A stretch of DNA of 56,140 nt from Fimenecus sp045613685 (lineage in GTDB: Bacteria > Bacillota > Clostridia > Oscillospirales > Acutalibacteraceae). The notes under the pieces were generated by a model, which saw only the letters and a list, made by a program, of their open reading frames with translations, was not told the origin of the DNA and did not search any database. The DNA is taken from the NCBI GenBank assembly GCA_045613685.1, contig JAZLBL010000035.1, positions 1 to 56,140 of the forward strand. The letters run 5' to 3'. Positions 16,627 to 24,986 of the stretch are shown one piece after another (position 1 is the first letter of the stretch; every line of letters starts with the position of its first letter). The position numbers and the translations under genes are program-made.

Positions 16627-17055
16627 ATGAAATATGTAGTTACATTAAACGGAAATGATTACGAAGTTGAAGTGAATGAACTTAACGAAGCAGTTGTTAC
16701 TGCAGTTGTTCCATCAGCAGCACCTGTTGTTATGGCTGCTCCTGCACCTGTTGTTGCAGCTCCTGTTGCAGCTCCAGCTCCTGCAGTTGCTCCTGTTGAG
16801 GCTGCTCCTGTTGCAGCACCTGCACCTGTAGCAATTGGCGACGGCACAAAAGTTACTGCTCCAATGCCTGGTACAGTTCTTTCTGTTAACATTTCAAATG
16901 GTCAAGCTGTAAATGAAGGTGATGTTCTCTTCATTCTTGAAGCTATGAAGATGGAAAACGAAATCGTTGCTCCTTGTGCTGGTACAGTTAAACAAGTTAT
17001 CGCAACAAAAGGTGCGTCAGTTGCTACTGACGAAGTTCTTGCAGTTCTCGGTTAA
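16627..17055 (+). CDS. biotin carboxyl carrier protein of the Na+ decarboxylase
   Basis: 142 residues. An N-terminal strand (MKYVVTLNGNDYEVEV), an Ala/Pro/Val linker (about residues 25-70), then a biotinyl domain with EAMKMEN. K108 is the biotinylated lysine. It carries CO2 from the alpha subunit to the beta channel. The flexible linker lets the arm swing between the two active sites. AAAGGAG precedes the ATG. Lipoylation instead of biotinylation is unlikely given AMKM and the neighbours. Confidence 0.95.
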   Translation: MKYVVTLNGNDYEVEVNELNEAVVTAVVPSAAPVVMAAPAPVVAAPVAAPAPAVAPVEAAPVAAPAPVAIGDGTKVTAPMPGTVLSVNISNGQAVNEGDVLFILEAMKMENEIVAPCAGTVKQVIATKGASVATDEVLAVLG

Positions 17056-17067
17056 TGAGGTGCAATC

Positions 17068-18252
17068 ATGCAAATAATTAATGCTCTTATTGAGCTTTTT
17101 AACCAATCCAACTTCGTTAATTTACCTGACAAAAACTGGATAATGATTGTAGTTGCTTTTGTTCTTTTATTTTTTGCAATAGTTAAGAAATTTGAGCCAC
17201 TACTTTTAGTACCTATTGCATTCGGTATGCTTCTTGTAAACATCTATCCCGAAATTATGGCAGACCCTACGGGAATGTCTTTTGTCGGTGACAACAACCC
17301 TTTTGCTGACCCAAATGCACATTGGTATGATACAGGTGTTTTGAGACTTATCTATGCAGGTGTTAAGTCAAGTATATTCCCTTGTCTTATCTTTATGGGT
17401 GTTGGTGCTATGACTGACTTTGGACCGCTTCTTGCTAACCCATCAAGTCTTTTACTTGGTGCTGCTGCACAGTTAGGTATTTATGTTGCATTTATTGTAG
17501 CCATGCTTTCTGGTCAATTCACACCTGAAGAAGCAGCATCTATCGCTATCATTGGTGGTGCAGATGGTCCTACTGCAATTTTCCTCACAGGAAAACTCGC
17601 ACCTCACCTTTTAGGCTCTATCGCTGTTGCTGCATATTCATATATGGCGTTGATTCCACTTATTCAACCACCAATTATGAAATTGCTTACAACTAAAAAA
17701 GAACGCGAAATTAAAATGAATCAGCTTCGCACAGTTAGTAAAGCTGAAAAAATCATTTTCCCAATTGTTGTTACAGTAATCTGTGTTCTTATTCTACCTT
17801 CAGTTGCTCCACTTCTTGGTTTCCTTATGCTTGGTAACCTCTTTAAAGAAACAGGGCTTACTGATAGACTCTCTGACACGGCGCAAAACTCACTTTGCAA
17901 TATTGTTACTATTTTGCTTGGCACAACCGTTGGTGCAACCGCAGAAGGTTCTGCATTCCTTAATGTAAAAACAATGCTTGTTATAGGAATCGGCTTGCTT
18001 GCCTTCGCATTCTCAACTGCAGGTGGTGTGCTTTTTGCAAAGCTTATGAACATTGTAACCAAAGGCAAAGTTAACCCACTTATCGGTTCAGCTGGCGTTT
18101 CTGCTGTTCCTATGGCTGCTCGTGTTTCACAGGTTGAAGGTAGAAAGTATAACCCATCAAACTTCCTTTTGATGCACGCAATGGGTCCCAACGTTGCAGG
18201 CGTTATTGGTTCTGCTGTTGCAGCAGGTTTCTTACTTTCACAATTTGGTTAA
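17068..18252 (+). CDS. oadB: Na+-translocating decarboxylase beta subunit
   Basis: 394 residues, about nine membrane helices, of the OadB/MmdB/GcdB family. The family motifs FMGVGAMTDFGPLLANP, SIAIIGGADGPTAIF and MHAMGPNVAGVIGSA are present. It decarboxylates carboxybiotin and uses the energy to export about two Na+ per turnover. Separated from the carrier gene by 12 nt with a GAGGTG SD; the operon ends in a strong terminator. The alpha subunit type points to oxaloacetate as the substrate of the complex; beta subunits alone cannot distinguish it from methylmalonyl-CoA. Confidence 0.95.
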   Translation: MQIINALIELFNQSNFVNLPDKNWIMIVVAFVLLFFAIVKKFEPLLLVPIAFGMLLVNIYPEIMADPTGMSFVGDNNPFADPNAHWYDTGVLRLIYAGVKSSIFPCLIFMGVGAMTDFGPLLANPSSLLLGAAAQLGIYVAFIVAMLSGQFTPEEAASIAIIGGADGPTAIFLTGKLAPHLLGSIAVAAYSYMALIPLIQPPIMKLLTTKKEREIKMNQLRTVSKAEKIIFPIVVTVICVLILPSVAPLLGFLMLGNLFKETGLTDRLSDTAQNSLCNIVTILLGTTVGATAEGSAFLNVKTMLVIGIGLLAFAFSTAGGVLFAKLMNIVTKGKVNPLIGSAGVSAVPMAARVSQVEGRKYNPSNFLLMHAMGPNVAGVIGSAVAAGFLLSQFG

Positions 18253-18275
18253 TCTAAACACATTTGAATATAAAC

Positions 18276-18309
18276 CAAAAAACCGTAGTCAATTTGACTA
18301 CGGTTTTTT
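18276..18309. terminator. bidirectional terminator between oadB and sfsA
   Basis: Long perfect stem AACCGTAGTCAA/TTGACTACGGTT with A and T runs on either side. It serves the oad operon on the plus strand and sfsA on the minus strand. Confidence 0.88.
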
Positions 18310-18982
18310 ATATCTTTATAAGAATTGGATTTCTAATTTCAATGGAATCAGGTGTTACAAAACAGTCATAAGCCAGTGGTACAACTCCATTTTCTTTGGC
18401 GCGTTTTAATTTATCTGCAAACTCAGGATGAGTTTCTCTGTTTGGTTCAAAGTATTTTGCATCACTCATCTGAACAACAAACAAAACATATGCTCTGTAT
18501 CCTTCTGAAACGGCTTTTTGTAGTTCATTAAGGTGTTTGACTCCCCTTTCAGTTGGAGCGTCAGGAAAGCGCACTACACCGTCTTTTTCAAGGGTTACAC
18601 CTTTAACCTCAACAAAAATCTTTTCTGTATGTGTTTCAATATAAATATCGAAACGAGAATTACCATATTTGCATTCAGGTTTAATCAATTTAATATCGTT
18701 AAATAGCTTTGGCATAAATTCAAGTGCCACTTTATTAACAACCTGACTATCCATATTAATTAGCTTATCACCTTTTTGCACAGCAATTAAATCATATTTA
18801 GTTTTTCTATTTATGTTATTGCTTTTCTCCAAACAAACAGTAGCACCATTAACTAACAATTCTCTACATCTGCCTGTATTTTTCACGTGGCAGGTTTCTT
18901 TTTGTCCATCAATCTCACAAATAGCAATAAATCTGTTAGGTCTTTCTATAAAAACACCTTTAACTATATTCTCATATTTCAT
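18308..18982 (-). CDS. sfsA: DNA/RNA nuclease SfsA homolog
   Basis: 224 residues, the usual length. The N-terminal OB-like part (GVFIERPNRFIAICEIDG, HVKNTGRCRELL) and the nuclease core (NSRFDIYIE, FVEVKGVTLE, FPDAPTERGVKHLNEL) match SfsA. SfsA was first named for sugar fermentation stimulation in E. coli and has a PD-(D/E)xK-like fold. GGTGA is close to the ATG, so the ribosome site is weak. It is convergent with oadB and has no clear operon partner. Confidence 0.93.
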   Translation of the reverse strand: MKYENIVKGVFIERPNRFIAICEIDGQKETCHVKNTGRCRELLVNGATVCLEKSNNINRKTKYDLIAVQKGDKLINMDSQVVNKVALEFMPKLFNDIKLIKPECKYGNSRFDIYIETHTEKIFVEVKGVTLEKDGVVRFPDAPTERGVKHLNELQKAVSEGYRAYVLFVVQMSDAKYFEPNRETHPEFADKLKRAKENGVVPLAYDCFVTPDSIEIRNPILIKI

Positions 18983-18990
18983 AATTCACC

Positions 18991-19022
18991 AAAAAAGACG
19001 GTGATAGTCACCTACCACCGTC
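18991..19022 (-). terminator. terminator after the GPH symporter locus
   Basis: On the minus strand, GACGGTG/CACCGTC stem with a 12-nt loop followed by six T. It ends the symporter transcript just before sfsA. Confidence 0.75.
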
Positions 19023-19040
19023 CAATATTTATTTAAATAA

Positions 19041-20598
19041 TTACTTAGCAGCTTTTCTTTCTGCAATTTCTTTAACCATCTGTGCCTGTTTCTTTTCTGT
19101 AATTGTGTAGAAGAGCATTGGGATGATTGTACCAACCATACTAAGAGCGCCTGCAAGAATAAGAACATTCCAAAGTGTCTGCTCACCTTCTGGTGTAATT
19201 GCAGGAGTTGCTTCTGGGTTAATCTTTGCCCAGCTGAATGCCATAACACCAACGAAAGCACCAACAGCCATACCAACCTTATTGATAAGAGTCTGCATAG
19301 CAAAACAGATACCTTCACCACGTTCACCTGTTTTCCATTCAAGGTAGTCAACTGTGTCACCAATCATAGCATATGTGATGATATTGTTAACACCCTGTGG
19401 AATACCAAGAAGAACAAGACCAACCGCACAAACAGCAAGTTTCCATGGAGCATCGTAGCCGATGAAGTACATAGCAAACATTACTACTGCGCCGAGAACA
19501 TGAACGCCGATATATGCCCATTTCTTTGTAAACTTCTTACTCATCCAAGGAACGAGAATTGAAGCTACAAGACCACCTGGAACAACCATTAATGTGATAA
19601 GACCATAGAGACCTTCATCTTTAAGAACATACTTAGCAAAGTAAAGACCACCAGTATATGTGTAAACCATTCTTGCCACCGAGAACACCTGAAATAACAA
19701 CAAGAAGAAGTTCTTTATTCTTAAAGAGAAGCTTCAAGTTGTGACCAAGACTTGGTGGTGCATCTGTTGTTGTGAAGCGTTCTCTTGTGTGCTTGAATCC
19801 ATAGAAGAACATTGGAATAGCTGTAATTGTAAATACGAGAGCACAGATAAAGTATGTATATTTAAGTGTGTCTGCGTTTGCCTGAATGAACTCTGGCATA
19901 ACTGTTCCGATATATGTTTTTGCTTGTTCAGCTGTTACACCAAGGTCAGCAATAATCTTATCAATATCATTTTCAGTGTATTTGAATTTTGAAGTAACTG
20001 CTCCAGTAATAATTGGAACACCAACTGTAACAAGGCCTGCACCCAATGTGCAAAGAAGACGAGTGATTGTAAGAAGATTACCACGAACAACTGTGTCATT
20101 TGACATACAAGTTGAAAGTCCCCAATAAGGAACGTCAGCAATTGTATAAGCTACTGACCATATTGTATAAATGGCTGCGATAATAACAAAGGTTGAAAGT
20201 GTTTTTGCAGGTAATGGGATAAAGCAAGCTATTGTCATTACAGCAATTGGAATAGCCATCCATTTAAGGTAAGGACGACATTTACCCCACTTTGTTCTTG
20301 TTCGGTCAACAATTGAACCCATAATTGGGTCGTTAAGTGCGTCAAAAATACGAACACCGAGCATTAAGAATGCAACTGCTGTTGCACCATTAATTGCACC
20401 AAAAATTCCACCTTCTTGAACGCTACCAAAAAGAAGAGCATCAGTCATAAAGATTGTAATATATGAACCGATGATTGTGCAAATAAAGTTCTGGCCAAAA
20501 CCTGTTACACCATAAGCAAGTGCTTCTTTAGGTTGAAGACTTGAAGGGTCATTAGGATTTGTACCATAGAGCTTATGCAAAAGGTTATTGAGTTTCAT
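19041..20598 (-). pseudogene. GPH family (MFS) sugar:cation symporter, frameshifted
   Basis: Two overlapping frames together make one normal symporter of about 500 residues. Frame one (20598 to 19633, 321 residues) has the start and helices 1-8 with GPH motifs (GVRIFDALNDPIMGSIVDRT, TRTKWGKCRPYL). Frame two (to 19041) carries ARMVYTYTGGLYFAKYVL and the remaining helices (NNIITYAMIGDTVDYLEWKTG). The join is at 19675-19684, where GGTGGCAAG needs one G removed, or two bases restored, to read VLGARM or VLGGARM. Both sides are otherwise intact, so this is either a very recent inactivation or a sequencing/assembly error. The family imports glycosides, pentosides or hexuronides with Na+ or H+; substrate unknown. 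Confidence 0.85.
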
Positions 20599-20628
20599 AA
20601 AATCCCTCTTTCATAAAATATTCAATTC

Positions 20629-20657
20629 ATTATAACATAGCATAATACTTATTTCAA
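20629..20657 (-). promoter_or_regulatory. sigma-A-type promoter of the GPH symporter
   Basis: On the minus strand, TTGAAA (20657-20652), 17-nt spacer, perfect TATAAT (20634-20629). An intact promoter fits a gene that was functional until recently. Confidence 0.72.
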
Positions 20658-20696
20658 CAATATTTTAACAAAAAATGAACAGAAATGAGCAAATGA

Positions 20697-20724
20697 AAAC
20701 TCCCCTATTTTCATAGGAGAGTTT
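20697..20724 (-). terminator. terminator after the M28 peptidase gene
   Basis: Minus-strand stem AAACTCTCCTAT/ATAGGGGAGTTT with one wobble pair and a GAAA-type loop. The following T-run is short. Confidence 0.65.
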
Positions 20725-20738
20725 ATTTTAATTATATA

Positions 20739-21953
20739 TTACTGTTTTGCACCATCGTCAAACTTTTCAAGAACTTTAACGCTAGCCGCAAAGCAATCTG
20801 CAAGGCAAGTCTTGTTAAGTGCATCTGGTGTATCAAGTCTTGTGTGATAGAAATCAGGAAGAGCGTGGTTAAGAGCAGTGATACCTGTTGAACGCATGCC
20901 AGCCTGAGCAAATGCTGCTGAGTCAGTTGCTCCACCAAGAGGAGGAACAATACCTTTACCACAATGAATGCCAAGTTCTTCACAAGCTTCGTAATACAAG
21001 TCACCAACATCCTTGTCAGTCTTAACTGTAGCGTTAAGGTCACGATAGTTTACCTGCATATATTCTGACTGTGTGATTGTGTCATATGAATAAACAAATG
21101 TAGGAACATCATTGAATTCGTGAGCATGTGCTTCACAATATGCTTTTGCACCACGAAGACCTGACTCTTCTGAACCTGTAAGAACAACACCGATTTCTGT
21201 GTTTTCAAGTTCAATGCCTTCATCTTTAAGCATTTTAAGAATTGCAAGACCGATGTAGCAACCTGAAAGGTTGTCGTTAGCGCCATCAACAACTCTCTTT
21301 TTATTCCACATAAAGTAGAGACCAAACCAGAAAGGTACGAATGCAAGTGCGCCAAGACCAAGTCTTGTAGCAAGAGCAGCATCAACACCTGCAAGTTTTG
21401 CAATAGCGATACCAATCATATAGAAAGCACCGATAAAGCAAACAAACATATGAATATCAAAACCAAGATATGTAAACTTATATTTGAAAGGCCATTCCCA
21501 AGTAGCATCAGGGTGACCATTGAAGATGATTCTTCTCTTAACTTCACCTGTTGGTTTTTTGAAGCCAGCAGCATTGTGTCCGATTTCTTCTTTAAAAACT
21601 TTATCAACTGTCTTTTTGTAAAGACCAAACTGTAATACACAAAGAAGAAGACCAAGTGCAATAAATACGATTGAAAGCGCAGGCATAAAGAAATATGATG
21701 CGAGAGCTAAGAAACAGCATGTAATTGTAAAATAAATCCAACCATAGAATGAATCTGGATTTTCTTTGAACTCGTCAACATAAACTGTGTCACAGCCATA
21801 TTCTTTCATCTGCTCTGCCATATATTCGCAAGCCTGTTGTTCACCCTTTGAACCAGGTGCTCTTTTTTCAAACTTTTCACAGATATATGTGATTTCATCA
21901 ATCATATATTGCGCAGCAGCGTCTTTTTTGTCAATAATCTTCTTTAAATCCAT
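20739..21953 (-). CDS. membrane-embedded M28 family metallopeptidase
   Basis: 404 residues. The M28 zinc-peptidase core is readable: FNGHPDATWEW (first metal His), GANDNLSG (bridging Asp), TGSEESGLRG (catalytic Glu pair), YSYDTIT (Asp), and LPDFYHTRLDTPD (last metal His). Unusually, hydrophobic helices interrupt the core: one pair at about residues 70-113, before the first His, and one pair at about 165-213, between the first His and the bridging Asp. GGAAGGGG precedes the ATG, and it has its own promoter and terminator. It probably acts on peptides at the membrane; which side is unclear. The metal set looks complete. Confidence 0.85.
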   Translation of the reverse strand: MDLKKIIDKKDAAAQYMIDEITYICEKFEKRAPGSKGEQQACEYMAEQMKEYGCDTVYVDEFKENPDSFYGWIYFTITCCFLALASYFFMPALSIVFIALGLLLCVLQFGLYKKTVDKVFKEEIGHNAAGFKKPTGEVKRRIIFNGHPDATWEWPFKYKFTYLGFDIHMFVCFIGAFYMIGIAIAKLAGVDAALATRLGLGALAFVPFWFGLYFMWNKKRVVDGANDNLSGCYIGLAILKMLKDEGIELENTEIGVVLTGSEESGLRGAKAYCEAHAHEFNDVPTFVYSYDTITQSEYMQVNYRDLNATVKTDKDVGDLYYEACEELGIHCGKGIVPPLGGATDSAAFAQAGMRSTGITALNHALPDFYHTRLDTPDALNKTCLADCFAASVKVLEKFDDGAKQ

Positions 21954-21983
21954 AACGATTCCCCTTCCAAAAATTATGCTAAT

Positions 21984-22012
21984 ATTTTATCACATTAAAT
22001 TGTAAAATGCAA
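21984..22012 (-). promoter_or_regulatory. sigma-A-type promoter of the M28 gene
   Basis: On the minus strand, TTGCAT (22012-22007), 17-nt spacer, TAAAAT (21989-21984). It directly abuts the tRNA-Leu terminator. Confidence 0.6.
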
Positions 22013-22013
22013 G

Positions 22014-22042
22014 AAAAAAAGCACTTCAATGAAGTGCTTTTT
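22014..22042 (-). terminator. terminator of tRNA-Leu
   Basis: Stem AAGCACTTC/GAAGTGCTT with a 3-nt loop and T-run on the minus strand, directly after the CCA end of the tRNA. Confidence 0.88.
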
Positions 22043-22129
22043 TGGTGCCGGTGACCGGGGTCGAACCGGTACGGTATCGCTACCACTGGATTTTGAGTCC
22101 AGCACGTCTGCCAATTCCATCACACCGGC
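22043..22129 (-). tRNA. tRNA-Leu (anticodon CAA)
   Basis: The minus strand reads GCCGGTG as the 5' acceptor arm paired with CACCGGC, discriminator A, and an encoded CCA. The anticodon stem CTGGA/TCCAG encloses CTCAAAA, giving anticodon CAA, which reads UUG. There is a long class II variable arm (GGTAGCGATACC), as expected for leucine, and a GGTTCGACCCC T-arm. It has its own terminator. Confidence 0.96.
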
Positions 22130-22175
22130 ATTTATGTGACTGTGATATTATATGAAATTATTTTTAAAATGTCAA

Positions 22176-22208
22176 TAGAAAAGGGAACATTAATTTTAAT
22201 GTTCCCTT
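22176..22208 (-). terminator. terminator after radC
   Basis: Perfect stem AAGGGAACATTAA/TTAATGTTCCCTT with a 2-nt centre, followed on the minus strand by TTTTC. It ends the metF-to-radC operon. Confidence 0.85.
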
Positions 22209-22213
22209 AAAAA

Positions 22214-23008
22214 TCATAAAAATATATGTTTCCATTTTTCGCTTTTTCGGAATGAAAAATAATCGTCACCATGACCTATAATTATATGGTCATTAAGTCT
22301 TATGCCAACCGATTCAAGAGTATTTGCCATATCAATAGTTGCATCAATGTCTTTTGATGATGGAGCTGTTATTCCAGAAGGATGATTATGAACAAGAATA
22401 ACACTTGCTGCATTTGAAAAAACGGCACATTCTGTAATTTTTCGGTTATTTATCATTGTTGCATTAATTGTGCCTTCGCTGATTTTATCAAAGCGCAATA
22501 CTTTGCAATTAATATCAAGACAAAGCAACCAAAGTTCTTCTTGAGTTAATCCTTTAAAATGTGAAGAAACATATTTCGCAACCAGTTCTGAACTATTCAA
22601 CCTGACTTCATCATGGTTCAATTTGTCTTTTTCATATTCCCTGAATAATTCTGGCATTAATTTAATAAGCAGAGCACTACGCTCACCTATTCCTTTAACC
22701 TTGCACAATTCTTCATAGTCTGCATCAAACACTTCAGACAATGACCCAAAACGATTTATTAAAGCATGTGCTTCTTCGTTTGTATCTTTTACTGGAACGC
22801 TATAAAAAAGCAACAATTCAAGAATGTTATGGTCGTGAAAATTTTCAAGACCTTCTTTTAAAAATCTTTCACGAATTCTTTGTCGATGTCCTTCGTGAAT
22901 ATTAGCTTTTTCTTTTTTTGGTTTTGATGGTTTCTTTAAAACATTACCCTCAATTGAAAGCTTTTCTCGTTTTTTATGTTCATACATATCAGGCGCTTTT
23001 CTTGCCAT
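22214..23008 (-). CDS. radC: RadC family JAB-domain protein
   Basis: 264 residues. A basic N-terminal extension of about 35 residues (Lys-rich, KKPSKPKKEKANIHEG), a helix-hairpin-helix-like part (LCKVKGIGERSALLI), then the JAB/MPN+ metalloprotease-like domain with VHNHPSG and the distal Asp/Ser (SSKDIDAT). RadC was named for a DNA repair phenotype later shown to be due to another gene; its real role is unsettled. Last gene of the metF operon, 2 nt after the membrane protein gene. Confidence 0.93.
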   Translation of the reverse strand: MARKAPDMYEHKKREKLSIEGNVLKKPSKPKKEKANIHEGHRQRIRERFLKEGLENFHDHNILELLLFYSVPVKDTNEEAHALINRFGSLSEVFDADYEELCKVKGIGERSALLIKLMPELFREYEKDKLNHDEVRLNSSELVAKYVSSHFKGLTQEELWLLCLDINCKVLRFDKISEGTINATMINNRKITECAVFSNAASVILVHNHPSGITAPSSKDIDATIDMANTLESVGIRLNDHIIIGHGDDYFSFRKSEKWKHIFL

Positions 23009-23010
23009 GG

Positions 23011-23556
23011 TTATTTAAACACCCTTTTTATATATTTTTGCCATCTTATTAAATATGCTGTGACTAATCTTGTTAATGCAACGTCATAAAGTGCAAAGAC
23101 TATATTGCCCACAAACAACAATCCTGGCAGAGCCCATTTGCCCAAGAAATCAATATCATCAAAAGAAATCATAAACACTTTTGCAACAATAAAATATGAA
23201 ATAATCATCGCAACATTGAATATAACATATTTTATAATCCATGATGCTATTTTGCCTGTTTTTCTCTCAATGAAGCTTTTAATTATAGGGTAATACCCAA
23301 AGAATGCCGCATACATAACTGCGGCTTCTTTATCTGCAACAACCAACAAAGAGAGAATTGATACAGCGACATATATTGCACTTGCAAAAGCAGGGCTTAT
23401 TTCAATAACAATAGCCATTAAAAGTCCACCACATATTGCAGGAATTGCATAAGTAAGAGTTGGAATTATTCCAGTTGAAAACATTAAAACTATTGACAAA
23501 GCAGCGATTATTCCACCAAATGCTGCTTTGAATGAACGAAACTTATTATCTCTCAT
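23011..23556 (-). CDS. multi-pass membrane protein, unknown (ECF S-component-like)
   Basis: 181 residues with about five hydrophobic helices. The start RSFKAAFGGIIAALSIVLMF and the small-residue-rich second helix look like S-components of ECF transporters or DUF2232-type proteins, but no diagnostic motif was recognised. It overlaps neither neighbour but sits 1-2 nt from each, inside the operon, with the J-like gene upstream and radC downstream. No ECF ATPase genes are nearby. Confidence 0.65.
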   Translation of the reverse strand: MRDNKFRSFKAAFGGIIAALSIVLMFSTGIIPTLTYAIPAICGGLLMAIVIEISPAFASAIYVAVSILSLLVVADKEAAVMYAAFFGYYPIIKSFIERKTGKIASWIIKYVIFNVAMIISYFIVAKVFMISFDDIDFLGKWALPGLLFVGNIVFALYDVALTRLVTAYLIRWQKYIKRVFK

Positions 23557-23557
23557 A

Positions 23558-24145
23558 TCAACAACATGGGATTAAATCCCCACCCATACATTCACAACAA
23601 CAGTCAGCGCAAATAAGGCCCTGACAGATGTCACAAGTATCACAATCTGAAGAATGACGAGATGTTCTGTAACCACCGTTTGCATTCGTGTTCATTGAAT
23701 TGAACGCTGCAGCATATTCACTATTTGATGGCTCCATTCTGCAAGCAGTCTGATAACAACGATATGCCTCATTTAACCATCCACGACGTTGATGAATCAT
23801 TCCCTTTAAATAGTGCCACTCAGCAGAGCGCATATTGTTTGGAATACCGTCAAGAATTGTTTCGGCATCATCAATTCTACCATTATTTATTCTTTGTCTT
23901 ACATCAAAAAATTGTGATGCACCTTGATTATAAGAAGAACTTTCATTGTTATAATAAGCGCCTGTTCCTCTTATCTCATTAAGAACATAATCATAAGCTT
24001 CATTAAGCTCATTCATTCGGTTTGCCTTTTCTTCATCTGTTCCTGATGAGTTTTGAATGCTTGCTGCAATACTTCTATAAGCATCCATAACCTGTTGTTC
24101 AGTTGCATTTCGGTTTAAACCGAGGTATTCGTAAGGATTAGTCAT
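23558..24145 (-). CDS. J-domain-like protein lacking HPD, with TPR and cysteine-rich tail
   Basis: 195 residues. Residues 1-62 follow the DnaJ J-domain pattern (NPYEYLGLNRNATEQQVMDA, then MNELNEAYDYVL), but the loop that should hold His-Pro-Asp reads SIAASIQNSSG. Residues 85-150 resemble a TPR pair (YLKGMIHQRRGWLNEAYRCY). The last 30 residues hold eleven cysteines, including CDTCDIC, ADCCCEC and a final PCC. The start is the ATG at 24145, with GAGGTG upstream; it overlaps the DUF5685 stop by 8 nt. Without HPD it should not stimulate DnaK. The tail may bind metal. Confidence 0.78.
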   Translation of the reverse strand: MTNPYEYLGLNRNATEQQVMDAYRSIAASIQNSSGTDEEKANRMNELNEAYDYVLNEIRGTGAYYNNESSSYNQGASQFFDVRQRINNGRIDDAETILDGIPNNMRSAEWHYLKGMIHQRRGWLNEAYRCYQTACRMEPSNSEYAAAFNSMNTNANGGYRTSRHSSDCDTCDICQGLICADCCCECMGGDLIPCC

Positions 24146-24983
24146 TCTTCTCACCTCTGTATTTTTGGATAATTCTTTCCAACTGATAGTTCAAACCGTC
24201 ATATACAACGTTTTCTATAATCGGCGTGAACCTATTAAATGTTACATTTTGCATGACTTCTGTAAGCTCGCCAACAGAAAGTCTTATTGAGATTTTTGCG
24301 TCTTCTTCTATATTCTGTGAATTTTTGAAAGGATTAAACGAGCCTGACTTTATATCGTCTTTATAATCATCAAAAGCATCAAGAAAATAAACAACGCGAC
24401 CTAATTGATAACCAAATTTTCGACTTGTTTCTGCTAACTCTTCATCTTCATTAAAAGAGAATACCCAAGCAAGCATTTTAGCGGATGGGTCTGCTGATTT
24501 ATCAAGACTTATTTCATTTTCTTTCTCAATTTCGAACTGTTCTTGCATACCCTTTTCGATTGTTTCATAGACTTTAGGTTGCTTTTTTAATGCTTTATTT
24601 TTAAGCATTGCAAAGTAAGGCAAGAGCAAATATAAGAACAATTTTTTTAATAGTTTACTATCATTGAGATTATCTTTTAATTTAAAATATGCGAGAATAA
24701 CTGTTATGGCACTTGCTGTTTTATAGATATCACTATCACAAGTTATTTTCAAACATTTTTTGCAAGGATTAAATGAGCAACGGGAGTTTTCTGCTTTTGT
24801 TTTTGCGTTTCTTATTCCCATTTTATAAAGCACATAGAAAGCACCATCATAGCTTAAAAGAAATCGTGATAAAAATCCGTATTCTTTTCCCATTTCTTTG
24901 CAAAGTGTGCAATAAACGCCTTTATAGGCTTCGTAATCTTTAATTTTTAGTTCAGGTTTATAAGCAGTTACATATCCGAACAT
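24138..24983 (-). CDS. DUF5685 family protein
   Basis: 281 residues beginning MFGYVTAYKPELKIKDYEAY, the DUF5685 start. Cysteines at 25, 28, 69, 74, 77 and 82 (CTLC and CSFNPCKKC) suggest a metal site. The rest is alpha-helical, with two acidic motifs, KLKDNLNDS (about 101-109) and LDAFDDYKDD (about 201-210), that recall the Asp-rich helices of class I isoprenoid synthase folds. The function of the family is unknown; the enzyme idea is inference. It lies 3 nt after metF and is coupled by overlap to the J-like gene. Confidence 0.8.
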   Translation of the reverse strand: MFGYVTAYKPELKIKDYEAYKGVYCTLCKEMGKEYGFLSRFLLSYDGAFYVLYKMGIRNAKTKAENSRCSFNPCKKCLKITCDSDIYKTASAITVILAYFKLKDNLNDSKLLKKLFLYLLLPYFAMLKNKALKKQPKVYETIEKGMQEQFEIEKENEISLDKSADPSAKMLAWVFSFNEDEELAETSRKFGYQLGRVVYFLDAFDDYKDDIKSGSFNPFKNSQNIEEDAKISIRLSVGELTEVMQNVTFNRFTPIIENVVYDGLNYQLERIIQKYRGEKND

Positions 24984-24986
24984 AAA

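Noticed and set aside
19675..19684. Programmed ribosomal frameshift in the symporter
   Set aside because: No slippery sequence, SD-like stimulator or strong downstream structure is evident; mutation or error is simpler.
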